Notes under the pieces: generated by a model
Told to the model about the DNA's origin: nothing
Databases searched by the model: none
What the model saw: the letters and a program-made list of their open reading frames with translations, nothing else
Made by a program: the position numbers and the translations under genes
Assembly: GCA_964519535.1 (NCBI GenBank)
Contig: CAZFIR010000155.1
Span: 1-17,182, forward strand
From: CAYWLI01 sp964519535
GTDB taxonomy: Bacteria > Desulfobacterota > B13-G15 > RBG-16-54-18
DNA: 17,182 nucleotides
Reading direction: 5' to 3'
In this document: in pieces, positions 1-6,058 of the stretch
Numbering within the stretch: the first letter of the stretch is position 1
How the letters are laid out: each line of letters starts with the position of its first letter

Positions 1-123
1 AAAGATGGTGAGGGGTCTGATCCCTGAACTGCCCTCTTTGAGGGATTGCCAGAAGGTGGGAACATCATTCCCCACGGCGGTCACGGCGCCCATGCCGGTG
101 ACTACTACTCGCCTTGTGCCCAC
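1..123 (-). CDS. Beta-ketoacyl-ACP synthase (FabF-like), N-terminal fragment cut by window edge
   Basis: Reading the minus strand from a GTG at 123 gives 41 open codons running off the window. The protein opens with RRVVVTGMGAVTAVG and continues with FWQSLKEGSSGI, the standard N-terminus of FabF/type II ketosynthases, which catalyse decarboxylative condensation of malonyl-ACP with an acyl chain. A GGAGG lies about 8 bases before the GTG, which supports this start. The active-site region is outside the window, so it cannot be said whether this is an active KS or a chain-length-factor type. It would be the third ketosynthase of the minus-strand cluster, downstream of the LolA-like gene across a 316-base gap containing hairpins. 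Family assignment is secure from the N-terminal motif; the specific role is inference. Confidence 0.85.
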   Translation of the reverse strand, partial: MGTRRVVVTGMGAVTAVGNDVPTFWQSLKEGSSGIRPLTIF

Positions 124-206
124 AGGTCAAACCTCCGCCAGCATTGCTCGCGGGTGGAAGCCGTCGCGAACTCTGATATGACTCTGTTCTTTAGCACCTG
201 GTCCAT
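105..206 (-). CDS. Possible 33-residue small ORF overlapping the ketosynthase start
   Basis: An ATG at 206 opens a 33-codon frame that ends in TAG at 105-107, overlapping the GTG start of the ketosynthase by 19 bases in another frame. Such an overlap could couple translation of the ketosynthase to a leader peptide. The only Shine-Dalgarno-like sequence is an AAGGG about 12 bases upstream. No family is recognised and the composition is unremarkable. It may well be chance. Confidence 0.15.
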   Translation of the reverse strand: MDQVLKNRVISEFATASTREQCWRRFDLWAQGE

Positions 207-292
207 TTTTATAATGAACCCTTTCAGAGGAAAATATCGGTAATCTGTTTATATGAAAGAACTTTGATGCCTGCGTTAGCAAGTCACAAAAC

Positions 293-353
293 CACCCTCT
301 CCCTTGTCGAAAATCCCGCCATCCTTGTGGCGGGGAGGGGTGGGGTGAGGGTG
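293..353. repeat. REP-like intergenic palindromic element
   Basis: Outer arms CACCCTC (293-299) and GAGGGTG (347-353) are complementary and enclose a perfect inner hairpin CCCGCCA (315-321) / TGGCGGG (328-334) with a 6-base loop. The strand bias (C-rich left arm, G-rich right arm) and the position between genes are typical of REP or BIME-type interspersed palindromes. Copies elsewhere in the genome cannot be seen here. It could instead act as a transcript stabiliser or attenuator between the LolA-like gene and the downstream ketosynthase. Confidence 0.45.
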
Positions 354-380
354 ATAACTACTTTAATATAATTACTTGTA

Positions 381-403
381 TCCCCTCCCCCCAGGGGAGG
401 GGA
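381..403. repeat. Perfect 10-bp inverted repeat, 3-base loop
   Basis: TCCCCTCCCC (381-390), loop CCA, then GGGGAGGGGA (394-403) form a perfect GC-rich hairpin just downstream of the LolA-like gene stop at 440 on the minus strand. No T-run follows on either strand, so a classical intrinsic terminator is not supported, although it could slow polymerase or protect the mRNA 3' end. With the neighbouring element at 293-353 it fills most of the 316-base gap. Confidence 0.45.
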
Positions 404-439
404 ATCTGAATCTTTTCAAGACGATCAATCATGGAAGTA

Positions 440-1108
440 TCAGCGCTTCATCGGCTCAATGATCTCAACATCAGGGGGGAGACGCAGCTGAAAGGAGGAA
501 TCCGAGAGCCCGACATTCCTCTTGACGTTGAGGTAATTGATGGTGGTGGAATCACCGCTCTTTTCCATCAGTTCCAATCGCTTCGGCATCCAGTTTGACG
601 TATCGATGGAGATCCTGATCGCGTGAAAGATGGCAAGGTCCTCTGCTGGGTCTATGCCCAGTACCGCTTCTCCCGTCTTCTCTTCCTCCAGCCATATCTT
701 CTTTCCCAGGGTCTCGATGGGATTTTGGAAAAAGAGAAGCCATTTGGCAAGGACAGGATTACCGGCCACCTGATAGCGCTGGGCCACCTTCTCATCCGGG
801 AAGTAGATCAGGAGGACGCCCTCGTTTAAGACCGTTATGGTGGGATAAGGGGGATACATCTCCACCCATATCTGGTTGGGACTCTTCAATCGCATCTTTC
901 CATGAGAGACCATCGGCTCCTGGAAAAGCGAAGATATCTTAACCTGTTTTATATCGGCGGTGAAGTCCTCCAAAGACTCCTGGGCCTTTTTGAACTGTTC
1001 CAAGACAGAGGCGACATCTTTACTCTCTTGCTGGCCCCAGCAAGGGGTTCCGAGGAAGCCTACCGAAAAAAGCAGGAAGCAGAGTAGACAGGAAACGTTT
1101 TTTCTCAC
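440..1108 (-). CDS. LolA-like outer-membrane lipoprotein carrier family protein
   Basis: This 222-residue protein starts at a GTG whose bases overlap the TGA of the upstream methyltransferase (GTGA), with AAAGGTGG a few bases before it. An N-terminal signal peptide (hydrophobic residues about 7-25, likely cleaved after a CWG) is followed by a LolA-type fold region: DFTADIKQVKISSLF, then GKMRLKSPNQIWVEMYPPYP and an LLIYFPDEK strand. LolA proteins shuttle lipoproteins through the periplasm. LolA-like proteins inside aryl-polyene and related clusters are thought to help deliver a lipid product to the outer membrane. Its place among ketosynthases, a dehydratase and methyltransferases argues for the cluster-specific type rather than the housekeeping LolA. 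The family call is fairly sure; the cargo is inference. Confidence 0.8.
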   Translation of the reverse strand: MRKNVSCLLCFLLFSVGFLGTPCWGQQESKDVASVLEQFKKAQESLEDFTADIKQVKISSLFQEPMVSHGKMRLKSPNQIWVEMYPPYPTITVLNEGVLLIYFPDEKVAQRYQVAGNPVLAKWLLFFQNPIETLGKKIWLEEEKTGEAVLGIDPAEDLAIFHAIRISIDTSNWMPKRLELMEKSGDSTTINYLNVKRNVGLSDSSFQLRLPPDVEIIEPMKR

Positions 1109-1944
1109 TGTTCCACCTTTCGGGCGATGGTTGTCTTGCTCACACCGGGCAACAAGATTTTTCCCCTTGAGAGTCGGCAGAGGACCTCCGCCAGGTTACC
1201 GAAGATGCGCCCTGCCCATTTGCCTATCGGATTGGCAGGGGCCGTGAACCCTCCAATGACGGTCTCGATCCTTTCAAAACCCGCCTTTCCCAGGGCCGTA
1301 CGCATGGTTCGGGGTGAGAAGTCGCTGAGATGAAAGGGGAGGTGGTAGAGATCGTTCTGTATCCTCATGAGGGAGAGTATATCTTTTATGGGGGTGGTGT
1401 GGGGGTATCGCACCACGATCACCCCCCCAGGGCGCAATATCCTGTGGACCTCTCTGAGGAAGGCCACGGGATCGGGGAGGTGTTCAATAACATAAAAGGC
1501 AGTGACCACATCAAATTCCTCCTCTGGGAAAGAGGTCTTTTCCCACGGCTGCGAAAGGATGGGGATCCCCCATCGCTGCTGACCATAGTGTGATCCTGTC
1601 GGGGAAACCTCCAGCCCCATGATCTCCCACCCCCTTGATTGCATCAGGGCGAGAAAGAAACCGTACCCTGTCCCCACATCCAAAATTCTGCCCGGGGGGA
1701 TAGTGCGCTCGATAAGATCCGCCCCCTTTTTGAAGACCGGCTCCACCATCCTCCCCCATGCCTCGATCTCTTTTGCCGCCTGAGGGAGATACTGTTGGTA
1801 GCTGTCCAACCGTTCCGCTTCTGAAGGACGGGGGTTTTGATAGATAAAGCCGCACCGGAGGCAGCGGACCATGACGTAATCGCCTTCCTGATGGCGTCTC
1901 TTCGCTGCCCCGTCCGCACAGAGGGGACATGAGATTAACTCCAT
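1105..1944 (-). CDS. Class I SAM-dependent methyltransferase with N-terminal zinc ribbon
   Basis: A 279-residue protein. Residues 6-31 hold two Cys pairs (CPLC and CLRC) followed by GFIYQNPRP, the zinc-ribbon start seen in many Methyltransf_23-type enzymes. The Rossmann methyltransferase core follows with motif I ILDVGTGYGFF (about residues 87-97), an acidic residue after strand 2 (MGLEVSP), the post-motif FYVIEHLPDP and LRPGGVIVVRYP. It likely transfers a methyl group from SAM to a small molecule or lipid-linked acceptor. A longer start at 1974 is possible, but the ATG at 1944 has a GAGG about 7 bases upstream and begins right at the zinc ribbon. Its stop overlaps the start of the LolA-like gene, so the two are coupled. 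The substrate is unknown. Confidence 0.85.
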   Translation of the reverse strand: MELISCPLCADGAAKRRHQEGDYVMVRCLRCGFIYQNPRPSEAERLDSYQQYLPQAAKEIEAWGRMVEPVFKKGADLIERTIPPGRILDVGTGYGFFLALMQSRGWEIMGLEVSPTGSHYGQQRWGIPILSQPWEKTSFPEEEFDVVTAFYVIEHLPDPVAFLREVHRILRPGGVIVVRYPHTTPIKDILSLMRIQNDLYHLPFHLSDFSPRTMRTALGKAGFERIETVIGGFTAPANPIGKWAGRIFGNLAEVLCRLSRGKILLPGVSKTTIARKVEQ

Positions 1945-2237
1945 CTCTAACCCTCGAGCATCATGCCTGATCATTCAGCGTAAGCATGGGCAGCGTCGAG
2001 ATATTCCTTTCCCCGGCAAAGAAAAATGTCGTCAATGCTCCCGGTGTTCAGGATGGTGGTAAAGGGAGATCCGGGCTGTACTGTACGCAGCGGTGTCTTC
2101 TCCTCTTTGCCACTAAGGGGCATGGGACTTCAGCTACGCAACAGCATATGAGGACACGTTCAGGTGCGCACGTGCACAACACACCCGTTTATGTTTCGTA
2201 CTCCCCTTGCTGAAGCTCGCGCGATACCCTTTTTTAT
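1945..2237. other. Non-coding gap within the minus-strand cluster
   Basis: A gap of about 290 bases separates the second secreted paralog from the zinc-ribbon methyltransferase. No convincing gene, terminator or strong promoter was found in it. A locally self-complementary stretch, GTGCGCACGTGCAC (near 2164-2177), is the only structured spot. The methyltransferase-LolA pair may have its own promoter here, but none could be assigned. Confidence 0.4.
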
Positions 2238-2768
2238 CTATTTAAGTTTATAGATAACCTTGGCCGCCGCTTCAGCATTTCTCAACATGGCATAGTCTAC
2301 CGTGTCGTCGGAACCGCTGGAGCTGGTCCTCAGATCGGTCTCATAGACGACCTCTCCGGTTGCTTTGTCGACGAACTGATAGTGGGCGGCAAAGTAGGCG
2401 CTCCCGGTGTATTCACCCCCAGGTATAAAGGAGCGTCCAATCCGTCTCCCCACCGTCGGTCTGGAGTACTCAGTGACCTCTCCCCTGATGAGAAGTGTCT
2501 TGTTCCCCGCCGGTATTTCCTTGCTCCCTTCTCTGACCACGATGTCAAACTCACCATACTTCTGCGCATACCTGCGGAGCTGGTATACGATCTTATCGGC
2601 GATATCCTCACCTGACATATCAGGGGCCGGGGTATTGGGCGGCACTACAAAACCCTGGACCTCACAGGCATTATAGTCCTTAAGAAGTTTTTTTCCCATG
2701 GCCATGCTGCTGAACGTAAAGACCATCGCCACTACCACCAAGATTCCTACAAATCTCCTCGTCTTCAT
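2238..2768 (-). CDS. Exported DUF4410-like protein, paralog 2
   Basis: A 176-residue protein with a signal peptide (hydrophobic residues 7-22, cleavage probably after AMG). The mature part has a conserved helix DIADKIVYQLRRYAQKYG, then KTLLIRGEVTEYSRPTVGRRIGRSF and YQFVDKATGEVVYETD, which fits the DUF4410-like class of small periplasmic or lipoprotein-associated proteins: an ABC-like alpha/beta unit with a G-R-R-x-G segment and a closing 'VD..TGEV' strand. The start ATG has a strong AAGGAGG 6-7 bases upstream. It is a clear paralog of the adjacent gene (shared V-x-PFEVP/FVVPPN, DEIVYQ(I/L)RRY, QFVDKA(S/T)G), with an extra glycine-rich loop that the neighbour lacks. Function is unknown; location between biosynthetic genes suggests an envelope role. 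Confidence 0.7.
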   Translation of the reverse strand: MKTRRFVGILVVVAMVFTFSSMAMGKKLLKDYNACEVQGFVVPPNTPAPDMSGEDIADKIVYQLRRYAQKYGEFDIVVREGSKEIPAGNKTLLIRGEVTEYSRPTVGRRIGRSFIPGGEYTGSAYFAAHYQFVDKATGEVVYETDLRTSSSGSDDTVDYAMLRNAEAAAKVIYKLK

Positions 2769-2805
2769 GCTTTTTCCTCCTTCTTGATTTTATACTTTTT
2801 CCTGC

Positions 2806-3270
2806 TCATTTTCCCCCTACCTTATAGCTATAGATGACCCGAGCGATATAGTTTGCCACCCGAAATGTCAATCCTTTTGCCTCGGTCTCATGAAGGACCT
2901 GGCCACTTGCCTTATCTACAAACTGGCAGTTTACAGCGCAGGTGCCCTTGGGGGAGTAAGCAGTGACTGTCCCCTTCACGATCAGGACCTTCTTGCCGGG
3001 TGGTATCTTCTGTGCACCTTCCATAATTACCATGTCAAAGAGGTTAAACTTGGCACTGTACCTCCTGATCTGATACACGATCTCATCGGCCAATTCTCGG
3101 CCTGCCGACTCCGGAGCGGCCACATTCAGAGGGACCTCAAACGGCTGAACCTCTACCACCTGATACTCTTTGAAGATCGGGGGCTCTGCCATGCCCTCGT
3201 TCGGTATGAGGGCCAATACCAAAATAGCCGCTACAATTATACCATGTATAAGTGACTTATGATATTTCAT
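2806..3270 (-). CDS. Exported DUF4410-like protein, paralog 1
   Basis: A 154-residue protein with a signal peptide (hydrophobic residues about 9-22, cleavage near GMA). It aligns with the gene after it: VVEVQPFEVPLN, ADEIVYQIRRYSAKF, KVLIVKGTVTAYSPKG, QFVDKASGQVLHETEA. It lacks the glycine/arginine-rich loop of its partner and instead has CAVNCQF, two Cys four residues apart that could form a disulfide. The ATG at 3270 has AAGGAG eight bases upstream. A GTG at 3279 in frame overlaps that Shine-Dalgarno site and is rejected. The gene follows the methyltransferase by 29 bases. The function is not known; family likeness is a judgement from pattern only. Confidence 0.7.
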   Translation of the reverse strand: MKYHKSLIHGIIVAAILVLALIPNEGMAEPPIFKEYQVVEVQPFEVPLNVAAPESAGRELADEIVYQIRRYSAKFNLFDMVIMEGAQKIPPGKKVLIVKGTVTAYSPKGTCAVNCQFVDKASGQVLHETEAKGLTFRVANYIARVIYSYKVGGK

Positions 3271-3299
3271 CGTCAACACTCCTTATTGTTTGTTTCATT

Positions 3300-3968
3300 T
3301 CAATACGACTCAATCCACATCTCAATGGCCTGGGGGTATATCCTCCATCTCCGAAGGGAAGAACGCTCTAATGCTCGTTTACACTCTTCCATCGTCAAAG
3401 AGGCCTTGAGAGAGTTCCAGAGTCCGTCCCGTGCCCTCTTTTCCCTAATCATGAGACGCCACAAGAGATCAAAAAATAGAGCGAGCGGTTTGGGTGAATC
3501 CCTACGAAGATCTACCATAACACATTTTCCGCCATCCTTCAAGACTCGCGCCGCTTCGTTAAAGAAGGCGAGGGGGTCTTCGAGATGGTGCATGGTATGC
3601 ACGCAGAGTACCAAGTCGACGCTCTTATCCTTGAGGGGAAGGGCATAGGCAGAACCGAGCTGAAAATGTACCCGATCCTCCAACCCTCTTTCTCTGGCAT
3701 TGGCCTGGGCCGTCTGTATCATGGCCGGGGAGAGGTCGACGGCAATAAACTCCACCCCCGGCAGACCAGCGGCGATTTCCAGCGGAAAAATACCTGGACC
3801 TGTTCCTACATCGAGGGCGACCCCGTGCTCAATACCCTGAGCACGTATCCTGGCGAGTACCCTCTTGATCGGAAATTTCATATACTTTTTTGCCATGCGG
3901 CTGTAATATTCCGTCAGTGCTTCATCTTCGAGGGGGCTGGCCTCAGGTATCCTCTCTTCGGCGATCAT
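3300..3968 (-). CDS. Class I SAM-dependent methyltransferase (Methyltransf_11/25 type)
   Basis: A 222-residue protein. Motif I is ALDVGTGPGIF (residues 51-61), the acidic ribose-binding residue is D78 in FIAVDLSP, motif IV is VDLVLCVHTMHHLEDP, and LKDGGKCVMVDLRR completes the core. This is a Rossmann-fold small-molecule methyltransferase; the HHLEDP signature is common in ubiquinone/menaquinone-like C- and O-methylases. Its ATG overlaps the TGA of the FabZ-like gene (ATGA), so the two are translationally coupled, and methylation probably acts on the polyene or acyl product or its head group. Methyltransferases at a comparable position occur in aryl-polyene-like clusters. The substrate is inference. 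Confidence 0.87.
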   Translation of the reverse strand: MIAEERIPEASPLEDEALTEYYSRMAKKYMKFPIKRVLARIRAQGIEHGVALDVGTGPGIFPLEIAAGLPGVEFIAVDLSPAMIQTAQANARERGLEDRVHFQLGSAYALPLKDKSVDLVLCVHTMHHLEDPLAFFNEAARVLKDGGKCVMVDLRRDSPKPLALFFDLLWRLMIREKRARDGLWNSLKASLTMEECKRALERSSLRRWRIYPQAIEMWIESY

Positions 3969-4378
3969 GGTTTCCCCGCCGCCAAGACCAATATCCCCTG
4001 GGCCACTACCACCCCTTCTGCCTCGGCTTTGACCCGCACCTTGGCCATCTTACCGAAACTGAACTCCACGTCGGCAAAAAGGGTGAGTTGCGTTCCGGGC
4101 CTGATGGTCTTGTGAAATTGCATCTCTTCTACTTTAACCAGCATTCCCATTGCTCCTTCTTTTACGCTCAGCAGGGCGATCCCGCCGGTCTGGGCCAAGG
4201 CCTCCACGATAAGCACCTCAGGCATACACGGGTCCTGGGGAAAGTGACCGGGGAGGAAAAAGTCGTCGGAGCTGACCACCTTCACTGCCACGGCCCTCTG
4301 ACCGGGGTCCAGTTCCGTCACCCGGTCGATCAAACGAAAAGGATAGCGGTGGGGCAAGGTCCCTTCCATATTTCTCAT
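3965..4378 (-). CDS. 3-hydroxyacyl-ACP dehydratase, FabZ-like hot-dog fold
   Basis: A 137-residue protein, the usual FabZ size. It begins LPHRYPFRLIDRV, a FabZ hallmark, and carries the catalytic His in FFLPGHFPQDP (H45) and the catalytic acid in VEALAQTGG (E59). The 14-residue spacing equals that of canonical FabZ His/Glu. It should dehydrate beta-hydroxyacyl-ACP to trans-2-enoyl-ACP. One deviation is MPEVL where most FabZ have MPGVL. The frame is open further upstream, but the ATG at 4378 overlaps the stop of the preceding membrane protein gene (ATGA) and starts just before the conserved motif, so it is chosen. In context it acts with the neighbouring ketosynthases; a housekeeping role is less likely because none of the normal FabZ neighbours (lpxD, lpxA) are here. 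Confidence 0.9.
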   Translation of the reverse strand: MRNMEGTLPHRYPFRLIDRVTELDPGQRAVAVKVVSSDDFFLPGHFPQDPCMPEVLIVEALAQTGGIALLSVKEGAMGMLVKVEEMQFHKTIRPGTQLTLFADVEFSFGKMAKVRVKAEAEGVVVAQGILVLAAGKP

Positions 4379-4860
4379 CTTCCCTTCAGAACCGACCATA
4401 TATCTATTACGCCCGCTGTTAACGCCAGGGTCAGGCCAATACCCAGCATAGATCCCATCAGCAGGAGTACCGTCCCCTTCACCCTGTCTTTGCCCAGGAG
4501 ATAGGTGAGCGCCGTGGCCGAAAGGACTCCAAACCCTCTGATGGGAAGGGCGCACAACAGTACAATCCCCACGTTCCCCCATGAGGAGACCTTTTGAACA
4601 AGTCTCTTTCGCTGCCAGGTCTCCGAGGCCTGCTTAGCCCTCGTCCCCACCCATCGCAGAAAGGGGATGCGGGAGGAGCGCTCCAAAATGAAACCGTATA
4701 CCGGTATCTGAACGTAGTCATACCCCCAGGCCAAGGGGAGATAGAAATGCAGAGGGAGGTGGTTGATGATAGCGAAGACCACGGAGGCAGTTCTCCCGAT
4801 GGTAAAGTGCAAAAGGGTGAAGATCACAAAGACGTTCTCCGGCGACTCAAGAAACTCCAT
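4375..4860 (-). CDS. Small multi-spanning membrane protein (possible PF06695-like)
   Basis: A 161-residue hydrophobic protein with about three to four membrane segments. The C-terminal half (GIVLLCALPIRGFGVLSA, then YLLGKDRVKG and GSMLGIGL) resembles the 'small multidrug export' family (PF06695/COG2426): a P-x-x-G-x-G turn between helices, then an L-L-G-x-D-R-x-K-G loop. The name of that family is historical and transport has not been shown for it in general. The start ATG at 4860 has GGGAGGG a few bases upstream and overlaps the stop of the ketosynthase by 14 bases; its own stop overlaps the FabZ-like start. Tight coupling suggests it serves the same pathway, perhaps anchoring or moving a lipid intermediate. 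The family match is moderate. Confidence 0.75.
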   Translation of the reverse strand: MEFLESPENVFVIFTLLHFTIGRTASVVFAIINHLPLHFYLPLAWGYDYVQIPVYGFILERSSRIPFLRWVGTRAKQASETWQRKRLVQKVSSWGNVGIVLLCALPIRGFGVLSATALTYLLGKDRVKGTVLLLMGSMLGIGLTLALTAGVIDIWSVLKGR

Positions 4861-6058
4861 CGACCCTCCCCAGGAGGATGGCAATATACGTCCCATCCAG
4901 TGAGATCCCGGTGTGCAATATGCTCCTGATTGGGGCATGCAGCCCCTCTCTTACCACCCTTAGACTGCAGCGAGGATCAGGATATTCATAATTAATGGTC
5001 GGGGGGATCATCCCGTGTTCCATGATGAGGAGGTCCGCCGCTATCCTCATCCCCCCTGAAGCGATTCCCTCCCCCACCATCGACTTGATGGCACTGATGG
5101 GGATTTCGTGCAAATGACGGGGGACGGCAAGCCTGAGCCCTTCGGCCTCCACGCTGTCCAGGCGAGGTGCGGAATTCCCGGCGCCATCGATGAAATCGAC
5201 CGCTTTTATCCCCCCCCTTTGCAGGGCACCTGAAATAGCACGCGCCACCTGCTTATCTGGATGTGTAGAGCCCCCGGCCGCGGCAAAACCGAGGACCTGA
5301 CCGTAGATACGTGCCTTCCGGTCGATTGCATCCGCCCTTCGCTCCAGAACCATAATCCCGGCCCCTTCTCCAGGGATAAAGCCATTTCTCTTGAGATCAT
5401 AGGGGGCGCTCCTCTCCCCCGCGCCTGCATCCCATCCCGTCAGGCGCAGTTCGTTCCATCCCCGGTATAAGAAGGCGCTCAGTTCGTCCACCCCCCCTGT
5501 CACGATGACATCGGCCCTGTTGGCGAGCAATTGTTGGCAGGCGAAGAGAAAGGCCGCCTCTGCCGTGCAGAAGGATTGGACCACGGTACTGTTAGGTCCC
5601 TTTATCCCCAGTTCGATGGAGGCGTTGCTGGCGGCCGCATTGGGCACGGTGTTGGGAAAGAGGATGGGGTTGAGGTCCCCGGGACCTCTCAGCACCTGCC
5701 CGCAGTGAAAGGCCTCGGAGTTGACCACGCCGCAGAAGCCGGAACCGAGGATGATCCCCGTCCGCTCAGGGGCGACATCCTCACCGACGGCGAGGCCCGC
5801 GTCCTCCAGGGCCATTTTGGAGGCGGCGATGGCGAATTGGCTGGCCCGATCCAATCTCCTGATCTTCAGGGGGTGGATAGAGGCCTTGGGATCAAATCCT
5901 TTCACCAGACCCCCTTTCTTCGATCGATAGGGTGCCGTGTCGAAGGCGGCGATCTCCCCTATCCCGTCGTGCCCCTCGATCAAACCCTTCCAGAAGGCCT
6001 CCTTGCCGGTACCCAGGGGACTGATCACCCCCACTCCTGTGATCGCCACCGCTCCCAT
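4847..6058 (-). CDS. Ketosynthase-like protein lacking both catalytic His (chain-length-factor-like)
   Basis: A 403-residue thiolase-fold KS of FabF type. It starts MGAVAITGVGVISPLG, and the ATG overlaps the stop of the upstream KS (TAATG). The nucleophile Cys is kept (QSFCTAEA, C164). The first catalytic His, which should sit in N-A-H-G-T-G-T, is replaced: the sequence there is DGAGNSA with A293 at the His place. The second, in K-S-x-x-G-H, is E330 (KSMVGE). Without these His the enzyme should not decarboxylate malonyl-ACP normally. Together with the intact KS next to it, this suggests a KS/chain-length-factor heterodimer as in type II polyketide and aryl-polyene systems. It is unusual in keeping Cys, which classical CLFs replace by Gln. 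A run of eight C (5210-5217) lies inside the gene. Confidence 0.9.
   Translation of the reverse strand: MGAVAITGVGVISPLGTGKEAFWKGLIEGHDGIGEIAAFDTAPYRSKKGGLVKGFDPKASIHPLKIRRLDRASQFAIAASKMALEDAGLAVGEDVAPERTGIILGSGFCGVVNSEAFHCGQVLRGPGDLNPILFPNTVPNAAASNASIELGIKGPNSTVVQSFCTAEAAFLFACQQLLANRADVIVTGGVDELSAFLYRGWNELRLTGWDAGAGERSAPYDLKRNGFIPGEGAGIMVLERRADAIDRKARIYGQVLGFAAAGGSTHPDKQVARAISGALQRGGIKAVDFIDGAGNSAPRLDSVEAEGLRLAVPRHLHEIPISAIKSMVGEGIASGGMRIAADLLIMEHGMIPPTINYEYPDPRCSLRVVREGLHAPIRSILHTGISLDGTYIAILLGRVDGVS

Noticed and set aside
2155..2185. Self-complementary GTGCGCACGTGCAC stretch as an operator
   Set aside because: Only short alternating purine-pyrimidine symmetry, with no promoter boxes or second site nearby.
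3585..4504. Overlapping plus-strand frames of 176 and 204 codons opposite the methyltransferase and FabZ-like genes
   Set aside because: The minus-strand genes carry complete family motifs and coupled starts, so the plus-strand frames are shadows.
5210..5217. Run of eight C inside the CLF-like ketosynthase as a phase-variation switch
   Set aside because: The tract is short, the gene is intact, and similar C/G runs are common in this GC-rich window; nothing else points to slippage.
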